Below are positions 1-6,641 of a stretch of 20,981 nt of DNA, in pieces. Both the position numbers and the translations under genes were made by a program. Within the stretch, counting starts at the first letter, position 1. Each line of letters starts with the position of its first letter. The stretch is taken from contig DABJ01000021.1 in NCBI GenBank assembly GCA_002102825.1, forward strand, positions 1 to 20,981, read 5' to 3'. The notes beneath the pieces are model-generated. The model had not been told where the DNA came from, ran no database searches, and saw only the letters and a program-made list of their open reading frames with translations. Origin of the DNA: Candidatus Gastranaerophilales bacterium HUM_12. GTDB lineage: Bacteria; Cyanobacteriota; Vampirovibrionia; Gastranaerophilales; Gastranaerophilaceae.

Positions 1-181
1 TTATGAGATTCTTCGCATTCGCTCAGAATGACTATTATTAATTATCCCTGTGTAGTGGTTTGTTACGTCACTTCACCACTGCGCCTCGCATTAAACGTGA
101 CTCCGAGCCTGCCGACTGGTCCTGCAGACAGCCAATCAATTCGGCAGGCTGCTTCGCACTCTGCTCGGCTTACACAATGAC
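1..181. repeat. GC-rich structured repeat-like block
   Basis: This intergenic block is much richer in GC than its surroundings. On the minus strand it reads as units that each begin with GTCA and continue to a GCGAAG or similar core: one from 32 down to 1 (GTCATTCTGAGCG then GCGAAGAATC), one from 181 down to about 106 (GTCATTGTG then GCGAAGCAGCC), and a less similar middle unit. A perfect 10-bp inverted repeat pairs 106-115 (AGCCTGCCGA) with 141-150 (TCGGCAGGCT), and a 6-bp one pairs 54-59 (AGTGGT) with 75-80 (ACCACT). Short dispersed repeats with GTCATTCTGAGCG-type sequence are common in several bacterial phyla. I infer a dispersed intergenic repeat; no open reading frame or RNA family is recognised here. 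Confidence 0.45.
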
Positions 182-226
182 ATGATTTTTGTTTTCAACA
201 ACAAATGACTACAAATAATATATTCC

Positions 227-679
227 CTAGTAACTATTTTTTCTGGCTCTGTCCATTTCTCGTTTTTGGTCTTTTTTCGCTATATCATCTCGTTTATCGT
301 GGAGCTTTTTACCTTTTGCCAGACCGATTTCAACTTTTGCAAAACCTTTTGTTATGAAAACTTCTAGTGGAACAATTGTGTAACCGTCTTTTTTGATTTT
401 AGAATGCATTTTTAAAATTTCTTTTTTGGTTAAAAGAAGTTTTCTTGTTCTTTCAGCTTCATGATTGTATCTGTTGCCTTGTTCGTATGGCGAAATATGG
501 CAATTGTATAGGAAAATTTCGTTATCTTCAATTTTACAAAAACTATCTTTCAAATTTATTGCATTTTTTCTAATTGATTTGATTTCTGTTCCGGTTAAAA
601 CAATTCCGGCTACAAATTTTTCAAAAATTGTGTAGTCGTGGAATGCTTTTCTGTTTGTTGTGATAACTTTTTTATCCAT
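227..679 (-). CDS. smpB: SsrA-binding protein SmpB
   Basis: SmpB binds tmRNA and brings it to stalled ribosomes for trans-translation. The 150-residue product has the family layout: N-terminal region with FHDYTI, the segment TGTEIKSIRKN, the highly characteristic YEQGNRYNHEAERTRKLLL stretch, LEVFITKGFAKVEIGLAKGKK, and a basic C-terminal tail ending KKDQKREMDRARK, which in the family folds on the ribosome. Length is normal. The frame also opens at TTG 685, but ATG 679 is preferred: a TATAAT with TG extension (686-694, minus strand) sits exactly 6 nt before it, so transcription should start at the A of the ATG. There is no Shine-Dalgarno sequence. The tmRNA gene itself is not seen nearby. Confidence 0.96.
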   Translation of the reverse strand: MDKKVITTNRKAFHDYTIFEKFVAGIVLTGTEIKSIRKNAINLKDSFCKIEDNEIFLYNCHISPYEQGNRYNHEAERTRKLLLTKKEILKMHSKIKKDGYTIVPLEVFITKGFAKVEIGLAKGKKLHDKRDDIAKKDQKREMDRARKNSY

Positions 680-685
680 AACCAA

Positions 686-694
686 ATTATATCA
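686..694 (-). promoter_or_regulatory. Extended -10 promoter of smpB, leaderless geometry
   Basis: On the minus strand TGATATAAT (694-686) is a consensus extended -10 element. Six bases separate it from ATG 679, placing the expected transcription start at the start codon. The -35 region is poor, as is usual when the TG extension is present. Confidence 0.6.
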
Positions 695-702
695 CAGAAA
701 AA

Positions 703-1473
703 TTAAGATTTTGCCATCCTATCTCGTTCATTTTTCATAATTTGAGCAAGTTTATTCTCCACTACTTCAATTTTTTCAGGAAGATTAAAACTTGTGTGTG
801 GCTTATGCATTATTGTTGTTCTTTTTAATTTTAAGATTTTTCCATTTCTTAATTGATACTTTGCGTTATTTTCTAACATATAGAACTGTTGCTTCAAATG
901 GTTTCGAAGTGATTGAAGCAAGTCAACTTTTTCTTGTACTTTTCTCCCTGCAAGGAGTTTATCTATATCAAATTCATTTATTTTCTTCGAGTTAAGTCCT
1001 TTTTCTTTTAAAAGAGCTGCTAAATTCGTTAAATCATAGCGTTTATTAACAATATTAATTTCTCGTTGAAGAATTTTAGGATTTGTCACTTTGTAAAAAA
1101 TTCCAAAAGCCTCTTTCATTATAAGTTTAATTGAACTTTTTTCAATTCGTTGTTTATAAGGTTCAACGGGTAAAATTACTTCATAACCAATTGTTTCCGC
1201 TTTTACACCTCCACCATTGAATGCTAAATCTGTTGAACTTTCATTGACTGCTCTTGGTTTTCCAAAAACTTTAACTTCTATTTCCGGATTTAAGCTTTTT
1301 TTGAAAATATTTGAGAGAATTCCTGTTGAAATATTCTGATAGCCAAAACTACCTTTTACATTTTCAAAAAAGTTGTCGCTCATTTTAATTGTTTGGTTTA
1401 AGCGAGCTTGCGGGGTTCCTTTAATTTTACTTAGTGGTAAATGCGTTTTTATGTGATCGATTCTTATTGCCAT
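703..1473 (-). CDS. Unknown protein, probable inactive paralogue of the HEFQH peptidase candidate
   Basis: I recognise no named family in this 256-residue protein, and it has no signal peptide or membrane segment. It aligns by eye along much of its length with the HEFQH protein encoded at 17825-18685. Residues 15-33 (SKIKG, then R24, N26, K30, M31, D33) match residues 23-41 of that protein without gaps. FNGGG (85-89) matches FDGGN (86-90). Residues 118-138 align gap-free with its zinc-motif region, but HEFQH is KEAFG here. The later LxxLRxxLxxxF segment (185-197) is shared too. All zinc ligands are therefore missing, and a pseudoenzyme or binding protein is the likeliest role. Upstream, TATAGA at 1481-1486 lies 7 nt before the ATG and no well-placed ribosome site is seen, so this may also be leaderless. 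Confidence 0.75.
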   Translation of the reverse strand: MAIRIDHIKTHLPLSKIKGTPQARLNQTIKMSDNFFENVKGSFGYQNISTGILSNIFKKSLNPEIEVKVFGKPRAVNESSTDLAFNGGGVKAETIGYEVILPVEPYKQRIEKSSIKLIMKEAFGIFYKVTNPKILQREINIVNKRYDLTNLAALLKEKGLNSKKINEFDIDKLLAGRKVQEKVDLLQSLRNHLKQQFYMLENNAKYQLRNGKILKLKRTTIMHKPHTSFNLPEKIEVVENKLAQIMKNERDRMAKS

Positions 1474-1508
1474 AGTACAATCTATAAATCCTCTGAAAAT
1501 AATTTTTG

Positions 1509-2471
1509 CTAGTTATATAAAAAACATTTACAATTGTGTGTGTCAGAAAATTCTTTTACTTGGGGGGTAGAAGTTTTGCAAATCTCCATAACATAAGGAC
1601 ATCTGGTGTGAAATTTGCAACCTGTTGGAAGATTTTCTGGTGATGGAAGTTCCCCTTGCAGGTGAATTCTTTCCTTTTCATCTTGGGGATTAAGTTCCGG
1701 AACCGAACTTAGTAATGCTTTTGTGTAAGGGTGTTTCGGATTTTTGAAAATTTCCTCTGTCCTCCCGATTTCAACTACTTCTCCAAGGTACATTATTGCA
1801 ATTCTATCTGATAGATATTTAATAACACTCAAATCGTGTGATATGAATAAAAATGTTAAGTTGAAATCTTCTTTTAACTGTTTTAATAGGTTTATAATTT
1901 GGGCTTGAATACTTACATCTAGTGCGCTTACAGGTTCATCTGCAATAATAAATTCCGGATTAAGGATAAGTGAACGAGCTATTGCAATTCTCTGCCTTTG
2001 ACCTCCTGAAAATTCGTGAGGATAAAGGTTTAGAGCGCTTTTATCCAGTCCTACTTTTTTAATTTTCTCTTCTACTATTTTCGTTATTTCTTCTTTTTTT
2101 AAGTCAGTATTTATAATTAACGGTTCTTTCAAAATTTCGCCAATTTTCATTTTAGGGTTTAAGCTTGAATATGGATTTTGAAAAATCATTTGAACCTTTT
2201 GATAAAATTTTTTCAAATCTTTGTTGTGTTTAAGATTAAGGACATTTTCTCCATTTAAAAGGATTTCACCACTATCAGACTGGACAAGTTTCATAATAGC
2301 TTTTGCGAGAGTGGATTTTCCACAACCAGATTCTCCTGCAATTGCAAGAATTTCCCCTTTCTGAATATCTAAAGATACATTATTCACAGCATGAACGGTT
2401 TGGATTTTGCCGATTAGACCTTTTTTAGTTTGGTATGTTACATTTAGATTTTTTATTTCCAGTAAATTCAT
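1509..2471 (-). CDS. Oligopeptide/dipeptide ABC transporter ATP-binding protein (OppF/DppF type)
   Basis: This is the ATPase of a peptide or nickel-type importer, acting on the cytoplasmic face of the membrane. Visible motifs are Walker A GESGCGKST (46-54), the Q-loop MIFQNPYSSLNP, the signature SGGQRQRIAIARSL, Walker B FIIADEP, the D-loop SALDVS and the switch histidine in FISHDL. The C-terminal extension with PTGCKFHTRCPY and further cysteines is the oligopeptide-transporter C-terminal domain, which separates OppF/DppF from other ABC ATPases and may bind an Fe-S cluster in some members. Length (320) is typical of the F subunit. No permease, D subunit or binding protein lies in the window, so it is a lone or separately encoded component. 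The ATG at 2471 has no Shine-Dalgarno sequence and fits a leaderless promoter. Confidence 0.92.
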   Translation of the reverse strand: MNLLEIKNLNVTYQTKKGLIGKIQTVHAVNNVSLDIQKGEILAIAGESGCGKSTLAKAIMKLVQSDSGEILLNGENVLNLKHNKDLKKFYQKVQMIFQNPYSSLNPKMKIGEILKEPLIINTDLKKEEITKIVEEKIKKVGLDKSALNLYPHEFSGGQRQRIAIARSLILNPEFIIADEPVSALDVSIQAQIINLLKQLKEDFNLTFLFISHDLSVIKYLSDRIAIMYLGEVVEIGRTEEIFKNPKHPYTKALLSSVPELNPQDEKERIHLQGELPSPENLPTGCKFHTRCPYVMEICKTSTPQVKEFSDTHNCKCFLYN

Positions 2472-2477
2472 AAGAAA

Positions 2478-2506
2478 ATTTTAGCTTAATCCTTAGTCAA
2501 AATCAA
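2478..2506 (-). promoter_or_regulatory. oppF promoter, leaderless geometry
   Basis: The minus strand shows -35 TTGATT (2506-2501), a 17-bp spacer and -10 TAAAAT (2483-2478). Six bases later comes ATG 2471, so the expected start of transcription is the start codon. Hexamers are identical to those before tRNA-His and the secreted protein at 16814. Confidence 0.6.
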
Positions 2507-2529
2507 TTATACAAATGGTTGTAATAATT
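2505..2529 (-). terminator. Possible weak terminator after the XRE gene
   Basis: AATTATACAA (2505-2514) pairs with TTGTAATAATT (2519-2529) with one bulged base and a 4-nt loop. It begins directly after the XRE stop codon and is followed on the minus strand by GATTTT. The stem is entirely AT-rich and overlaps the oppF -35 element, so termination is uncertain. Confidence 0.3.
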
Positions 2530-2742
2530 TTATAAATGCAGAAGTTCGTGAATTTCTAAATTAAATTGATTTGCAATTTTGAAAAGAATGTCAAGAGAAG
2601 CTTTCTTTTCACCCCGTTCGATTTCGCCAAGATAATAGTCGTTAATTCCTGCTATTTCAGCAAATTTTTCTCTGGACAATTTCATTTCTTTTCGAAGTTT
2701 GTAAATCTTTTTCCCAAGTTCTTTGTAAAAATTATTTGACAT
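2530..2742 (-). CDS. Small XRE-family helix-turn-helix regulator
   Basis: This 70-residue protein is essentially a lone Cro/C1-type HTH domain. It begins LGKKIYKLRKEMKLSREKFAEIAGINDYYLGEIERGEKKASLDILFKIA in the order expected of helices 1-4, and ends FNLEIHELLHL, the usual closing helix. It would bind DNA as a dimer; no effector domain is present. The ATG lies 2 nt after the recR stop codon, so it should be translated with recR from the same message. Its target is unknown. recR is not normally regulated by such a protein, so the pairing may just be local operon organisation. Confidence 0.85.
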   Translation of the reverse strand: MSNNFYKELGKKIYKLRKEMKLSREKFAEIAGINDYYLGEIERGEKKASLDILFKIANQFNLEIHELLHL

Positions 2743-2744
2743 TC

Positions 2745-3344
2745 TTATTTTATTTCTCTTCTTCCCTCAATTGCTTTGGCAATTGTGATTTCGTCAGCAT
2801 ATTCCAAATCCGCGCCGACAGGGAGTCCGAATGCAATTCTTGAAACTTTTATCCCAAATGGTTTTACTAATTTCGTGAGGTAAAGACTTGTTGCTTCTCC
2901 CTCAACAGACGGGCTTAATGCCAAAATGACTTCTTTAACTTCGTCATCTGTTAATCTGTTTAATAATTCTTTTATTCTTATATCATCGGCTCCGATTCCG
3001 TCCATGGGGGAAATCAAGCCTTGTAATACGTGATATAATCCCTTGAATTCGTTTGTTTTTTCAATGGCAATGAGGTCTTTGGTTTCTGCTACTACGCAGA
3101 TTGTTGACCTATCTCTTTGGGTGGAAGAACAAATTTCGCAAGGACTTGTTGCTGATAAATTGAAACAAATTTCACAAGTATGAGTGTTTTGTTTTGCATC
3201 AATTATTGCTTTTGCAAATTTTTCAATTTCTTCCATTGGCATTCTCAACAAGTGAAAAGCCATTCTTTGTGCAGATTTTGGTCCTACTGACGGAAATTTT
3301 TGAAATTGTTCTATTAGTGTTGCTATTGATTTTGGATATATCAT
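2745..3344 (-). CDS. recR: Recombination mediator protein RecR
   Basis: RecR works with RecO and RecF to load RecA on gapped DNA. The 199-residue product has the standard length and order: N-terminal helix-hairpin-helix (FQKFPSVGPKSAQRMAFHLL, residues 14-33), a four-cysteine zinc finger (C57, C60, C69, C72), and the Toprim domain starting at ICVVAETKDLIAIE, followed by YHVLQGLISPMDGIG and the Walker-like EGEATSLYL segment. The gene lies downstream of ybaB, a pairing found in many bacteria, and upstream of a small XRE gene. A stem-loop lies in the 75-nt gap between ybaB and recR. An AGAG-type ribosome site precedes ATG 3344. Confidence 0.96.
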   Translation of the reverse strand: MIYPKSIATLIEQFQKFPSVGPKSAQRMAFHLLRMPMEEIEKFAKAIIDAKQNTHTCEICFNLSATSPCEICSSTQRDRSTICVVAETKDLIAIEKTNEFKGLYHVLQGLISPMDGIGADDIRIKELLNRLTDDEVKEVILALSPSVEGEATSLYLTKLVKPFGIKVSRIAFGLPVGADLEYADEITIAKAIEGRREIK

Positions 3345-3373
3345 TGTTTTCTCTTTTGATTTGCTTTTTATTT

Positions 3374-3407
3374 AAAATACTTCTCCCAAAATTGAGAGAA
3401 GTATTTT
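3374..3407 (-). terminator. Perfect 12-bp stem-loop between ybaB and recR
   Basis: AAAATACTTCTC (3374-3385) is perfectly complementary to GAGAAGTATTTT (3396-3407), with a 10-nt loop. The outer A/T tracts give a U-run within the stem on either strand, as in bidirectional terminators. Between two co-directional genes it could be a partial terminator, attenuator or mRNA processing site that sets recR output relative to ybaB. Confidence 0.5.
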
Positions 3408-3418
3408 GTTAAATGTTT

Positions 3419-3760
3419 TTATTTGAATAACCCTGGAATTTTAATTCCGCCAGTTAATTGAGTCATTCTTGATTGCATTTCTGCAGAAGCTTTGTCACTT
3501 GCTTCTTTCATTGCAGAAGATATTACGTCTTCTAACATTTCTACTGTTTCAGAATCAACTGATGATGGGTTTTCAGGGTTGATTGCTTCCGGTTTAATCG
3601 CAATTGATTTGAATTTTCCTTGACCGTCGCAAACAACTCTTACCGCTCCTCCAGCAGCTTCTCCAGTGATTTCAAGATTAGCAAGTTCTTCTTGCATTAC
3701 GTTAGCTTTTTTTTGAACGTTCTGAACTTGTTTCATGATGTTCATTAAATCCATACCCAT
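3419..3760 (-). CDS. ybaB: YbaB/EbfC family nucleoid-associated protein
   Basis: Proteins of this family are small dimeric DNA-binding factors, often encoded next to recR. The 113-residue product shows the usual N-terminal helix (MNIMKQVQNVQKKANVMQEEL), the strand core with GEAAGGAVRVVCDGQGKFKSIAI, a linker with PEAINP, a second long helix (EMLEDVISSAMKEASDKASAEMQ) and the C-terminal LTGGIKIPGLF. An AAGGAG ribosome site lies 8 nt before ATG 3760. A second in-frame ATG two codons on is less well placed. Confidence 0.94.
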   Translation of the reverse strand: MGMDLMNIMKQVQNVQKKANVMQEELANLEITGEAAGGAVRVVCDGQGKFKSIAIKPEAINPENPSSVDSETVEMLEDVISSAMKEASDKASAEMQSRMTQLTGGIKIPGLFK

Positions 3761-3816
3761 AATTTTTTCTCCTTAGTCTGTTAATATCATTACTTTTTTT
3801 CTCGTACATTTTATTA

Positions 3817-3822
3817 TACAAT
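3817..3822 (+). promoter_or_regulatory. -10 element of the matrixin gene, leaderless geometry
   Basis: TACAAT (5 of 6 to TATAAT) ends exactly 6 nt before ATG 3829, and there is no Shine-Dalgarno sequence. The -35 region is only a run of T, so this promoter is supported mainly by the -10 and its spacing. Confidence 0.4.
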
Positions 3823-3828
3823 AAAAAT

Positions 3829-4620
3829 ATGGAGAAGAAAACATATTTACAAGAATCAATAAAAAACGGACGGTTGATGCGTTGGAATATGATGCCTCTA
3901 AAAGTCTATATTGCCCCAATGAAATTTTATTCAAAACAGGGGCAGGACTTGAAATATCGCCAATATGTAAAACGAGCTTTAGATGAATGGCATAAGGTTT
4001 CTAATGGTAAGGTATCTTTTATTGTTGTAGATAATTTGCTTTCCTCAAATATTAACATTGATTGGAAAAGAGTTGAGCGTCAAGCTTTAGGTCATTGTTA
4101 TTTCCAATACGATAAGTCTAATCGTTTGTATAGTGCAGAAGTTGCTATCGGACTTACTGAGGGGCTTGTTCATGCCGATTATATGGACGAAGAAGAGGTT
4201 TATCATACTATTTTGCACGAAATCGGGCATGCTGTAGGTTTGGGGCATAGTCCTTTTAAAAGAGATATTATGTACACTCCTCACCAAAAAGGAATTATGC
4301 ATGTTGGTGATGGAGATAGGCTTTCAATAAATTGGTTATATACATTTCCGCAGGGTAAATCTGTGGCTGAAATTGCTTCGAAATATGGAGTTGGAGGAAG
4401 TGACATAGATGAAGTTGTTGCAAAAATTATTTCAAAACAGGCAAAAACAGAATTTGAAAAGGTTAAAGATAATGTTGAACCAACTCAACAGAGAAATTTG
4501 TTAGAAGAATCAGAAGCGATTGCAAATTTGCGAAAATATCACATGGCTCTTCAAAACATTAAGATATCAAATGATTTAACTGAACAAATTCGCAAAAATT
4601 ATCGAGATATGAACCGGTAA
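3829..4620 (+). CDS. Matrixin-like (M10) zinc metallopeptidase without signal peptide
   Basis: The 263-residue protein carries the full metzincin signature HEIGHAVGLGH (residues 130-140), with three histidine ligands, the catalytic E131 and the following serine, and a Met-turn candidate at DIMYTP (M148). Residues 18-60 (MRWNMMPLKVYI, then the RALDEWHKVSNGKVSFIVV segment) match the strand-helix start of matrixin catalytic domains. Beyond about 165 the chain is helical and charged and resembles no known domain. Matrixins are usually exported, yet the N-terminus here is hydrophilic with no signal peptide or propeptide cysteine switch. It may act inside the cell, leave by a dedicated secretion system, or have a mis-called start; the ATG fits a leaderless promoter. 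It is divergent from ybaB. Confidence 0.85.
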   Translation: MEKKTYLQESIKNGRLMRWNMMPLKVYIAPMKFYSKQGQDLKYRQYVKRALDEWHKVSNGKVSFIVVDNLLSSNINIDWKRVERQALGHCYFQYDKSNRLYSAEVAIGLTEGLVHADYMDEEEVYHTILHEIGHAVGLGHSPFKRDIMYTPHQKGIMHVGDGDRLSINWLYTFPQGKSVAEIASKYGVGGSDIDEVVAKIISKQAKTEFEKVKDNVEPTQQRNLLEESEAIANLRKYHMALQNIKISNDLTEQIRKNYRDMNR

Positions 4621-4632
4621 GTTCGATTTTTT

Positions 4633-4647
4633 GTAAACAATATTTAC
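4633..4647. promoter_or_regulatory. Inverted repeat just upstream of the accD promoter
   Basis: GTAAA (4633-4637) and TTTAC (4643-4647) form a symmetric site with a 5-bp centre, ending 5 bp before the accD -35 box. This is a natural operator position. It does not match a fatty-acid regulator site that I know. Confidence 0.3.
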
Positions 4648-4652
4648 CCTTT

Positions 4653-4680
4653 TTGCCAATAAATATTTTTTATGTATAAT
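4653..4680 (+). promoter_or_regulatory. accD-accA promoter
   Basis: -35 TTGCCA (4653-4658), 16-bp spacer, -10 TATAAT (4675-4680). The predicted start near 4687 gives a leader of about 50 nt. Confidence 0.7.
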
Positions 4681-4689
4681 AAAATTGTT

Positions 4690-4709
4690 AGATAGATTCG
4701 TTTCTATCT
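4690..4709 (+). other. Stem-loop at the 5' end of the accD leader
   Basis: AGATAGA (4690-4696) pairs perfectly with TCTATCT (4703-4709) around a TTCGTT loop, right after the predicted transcription start. It is followed by only three T, so a 5' stabilising hairpin is more likely than a terminator. Confidence 0.45.
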
Positions 4710-4736
4710 TTAGGGATATAAGAAGGTATATAAAAT

Positions 4737-5600
4737 ATGACAGTTCAAGATTGGTTTGAAAAGCGTAAAGAGGCACAAATTCAACGTAGAGCTTTGGAAG
4801 CTAGAGTTGAAATTGAAGCAAATCCGGATTTGTGGACGAAATGTGTTCATTGTAACGCTCAATTGTTGAAAAAGGATATAGATGATAATCAAATGGTTTG
4901 TCCTGTTTGTGATTATCACTTTAGAATAAATGCAAGAAAAAGAATTAAGTTATTGTTTGACGATGGTTCATTTGAAGAAATGTTTACTCATATCAAACCT
5001 ACAGACCCTTTGGAATTTGTAGATACTGAAAGTTACAAAGACAGAATCTCTGCAGCTCAACAGAAAACCGGTCTAGATGATGCCGTAATTACCGGTGTTG
5101 GTTTAATTGACGGGCATCGAGTTGCAACTGCCGTTATGGATTTCGATTTTATGGGCGGTTCAATGGGTAGTGTCGTTGGTGAAAAAGTTACACGCATTAT
5201 GGAAAAAGCAATTGAATTGAAACTTCCTGTTTTAGTTGTAACTTCTTCAGGTGGCGCAAGAATGCAAGAAAGCGCTTTGAGTTTAATGCAGATGGCTAAA
5301 ACCTCTTGTGCTTGTGCAAGATTAGATGAAGCAGGTTTGTTATATATGAATTTAATTACCGACCCGACATTTGGCGGTGTAACTGCAAGTTTCGGAACTC
5401 TTGGAGATATTATTATAGCTGAGCAAGGAGCAAGAGTTGGATTTGCAGGTAGAAGGGTTATTGAGCAGACAATCAGACAAAAATTGCCTGCGGATTTCCA
5501 AACTGCTGAATATTTGATGAAATACGGTCAGGTCGATGTTGTTTCATCTCGTAAAGATTTAAAAGCCACTATCGCTAATATTTTGGCTATGCATGAATAA
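4737..5600 (+). CDS. accD: Acetyl-CoA carboxylase carboxyltransferase subunit beta
   Basis: AccD pairs with AccA to move the carboxyl group from carboxybiotin to acetyl-CoA, making malonyl-CoA for fatty acid synthesis. The 287-residue product has the N-terminal C4 zinc finger (C36, C39, C55, C58) and the crotonase-like carboxyltransferase core, including MDFDFMGGSMGSVVGEK, SSGGARMQE and the PTFGGVTASF loop. An AGAAGG ribosome site precedes the ATG by 10 nt. accA follows 12 nt after the stop, so both subunits are made from one message. The promoter and an inverted repeat lie upstream. The biotin carboxylase and carrier genes are elsewhere. Confidence 0.97.
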   Translation: MTVQDWFEKRKEAQIQRRALEARVEIEANPDLWTKCVHCNAQLLKKDIDDNQMVCPVCDYHFRINARKRIKLLFDDGSFEEMFTHIKPTDPLEFVDTESYKDRISAAQQKTGLDDAVITGVGLIDGHRVATAVMDFDFMGGSMGSVVGEKVTRIMEKAIELKLPVLVVTSSGGARMQESALSLMQMAKTSCACARLDEAGLLYMNLITDPTFGGVTASFGTLGDIIIAEQGARVGFAGRRVIEQTIRQKLPADFQTAEYLMKYGQVDVVSSRKDLKATIANILAMHE

Positions 5601-5612
5601 GGAGTATGATTG

Positions 5613-6569
5613 ATGGCAACAGCTATGGATTTTGAAAAACCTATATTGGAAATTCAGGAAAAAATTGAGGAACTAAAAAAAATGAGTTTGGAGTCCGGCA
5701 TGGATTTGAATAAAGATATTGAAACATTAGAACAGGAAGCGGAAGATTTCAAAAAAGAATTGTTTGCAAATCTTGATCCGACACAGAAAATGCAGATTGC
5801 AAGACATCCGGAAAGACCAAAATTTTTGGATTATGTAAATCTTATGTGTACTGATTTTGTTGAACTTCATGGTGATCACGTTGGTACAGATGATAGAGCA
5901 ATCGTTGGCGGTTTGGCTAAATTAGATGGCAAACCGGTTATGATAATCGGAACAATGAAAGGTAAATCTACTAAAGAAAATCTTGAATATAACTTCGGTA
6001 TGCCACAACCGGAGGGTTATAGAAAAGCATTAAGACTATTCAAGCATGCTGACAAATTTAATATTCCGATTGTAACAATTATTGATACTCCTGGAGCTTA
6101 CCCAGGAATTAGTGCAGAAGAACATGCACAAGGTGCTGCGATTGCTATGAATTTAAGAGAAATGGCAAAATTGAGAGTTCCTGTTATTGCAATTATTTCT
6201 GGTGAGGGTTGTTCCGGTGGTGCTTTAGGTTTAGCCGTAGCTAATAAGGTTTATATGCTTGAACATGCTTACTATACCGTAATTTCACCAGAGGGTTGTG
6301 CCTCTATCTTGTGGAGAGATGCTTCTAAAAACCTTGAAGCTGCAACTGCACTAAAAATCACTGCTCCACACTTGTTGAAATTCGGTATTATTGATGGTGC
6401 AATTAAAGAACCTACAAGAGGTGCTCATACTGATTATGAATTTATGGCTGCTGAGATGAAAAAGACAATTCTTGATGCTCTTAGCGAAATGGCCGGCATG
6501 AGTGGTGACGAATTAAGAACTCAACGTTATGACAAATTCAGAAAAATGGGCGCTTTCTTAGAAGGCTAA
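5613..6569 (+). CDS. accA: Acetyl-CoA carboxylase carboxyltransferase subunit alpha
   Basis: AccA is the partner of AccD in the heterotetrameric carboxyltransferase. The 318-residue sequence has the N-terminal helical region (LEIQEKIEELKKM), the FLDYVNLMCTDFVELHGDH segment, GRKALRLFK-like contact region (GYRKALRLFKHADKF), TIIDTPGAYPG, the oxyanion region ISGEGCSGGALG and SPEGCASILWRD. Length is normal. The frame also has TTG at 5610, but ATG 5613 is better placed, 8 nt behind GGAG (5601-5604). It is the second gene of the accD-accA unit and is followed by a strong short stem-loop. Confidence 0.97.
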   Translation: MATAMDFEKPILEIQEKIEELKKMSLESGMDLNKDIETLEQEAEDFKKELFANLDPTQKMQIARHPERPKFLDYVNLMCTDFVELHGDHVGTDDRAIVGGLAKLDGKPVMIIGTMKGKSTKENLEYNFGMPQPEGYRKALRLFKHADKFNIPIVTIIDTPGAYPGISAEEHAQGAAIAMNLREMAKLRVPVIAIISGEGCSGGALGLAVANKVYMLEHAYYTVISPEGCASILWRDASKNLEAATALKITAPHLLKFGIIDGAIKEPTRGAHTDYEFMAAEMKKTILDALSEMAGMSGDELRTQRYDKFRKMGAFLEG

Positions 6570-6600
6570 TTAGATACAAAAACTAAACAATAAATTGATA

Positions 6601-6620
6601 GTCGGGACTCAAATCCCGAC
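6601..6620 (+). terminator. Stem-loop after accA
   Basis: GTCGGGA (6601-6607) pairs perfectly with TCCCGAC (6614-6620) around CTCAAA. The downstream tract ACAATTTT is a weak U-run. It could end the accDA message or only reduce read-through into prmA, which has no clear promoter of its own. Confidence 0.5.
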
Positions 6621-6641
6621 ACAATTTTATAAGGGAAATAT

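Noticed and set aside
1..226. tmRNA gene next to smpB
   Set aside because: No tmRNA 5' or 3' end pairing, no TTCGA T-loop with CCA and no tag reading frame ending in ALAA could be found.
3194..3412. Small hydrophobic plus-strand protein
   Set aside because: It lies fully opposite recR, has no ribosome site and its leucine/phenylalanine richness is what an antisense reading of an AT-rich gene gives.
4683..4736. Riboswitch in the accD leader
   Set aside because: The leader is only about 50 nt with one simple hairpin and no sequestering alternative structure or known aptamer core.
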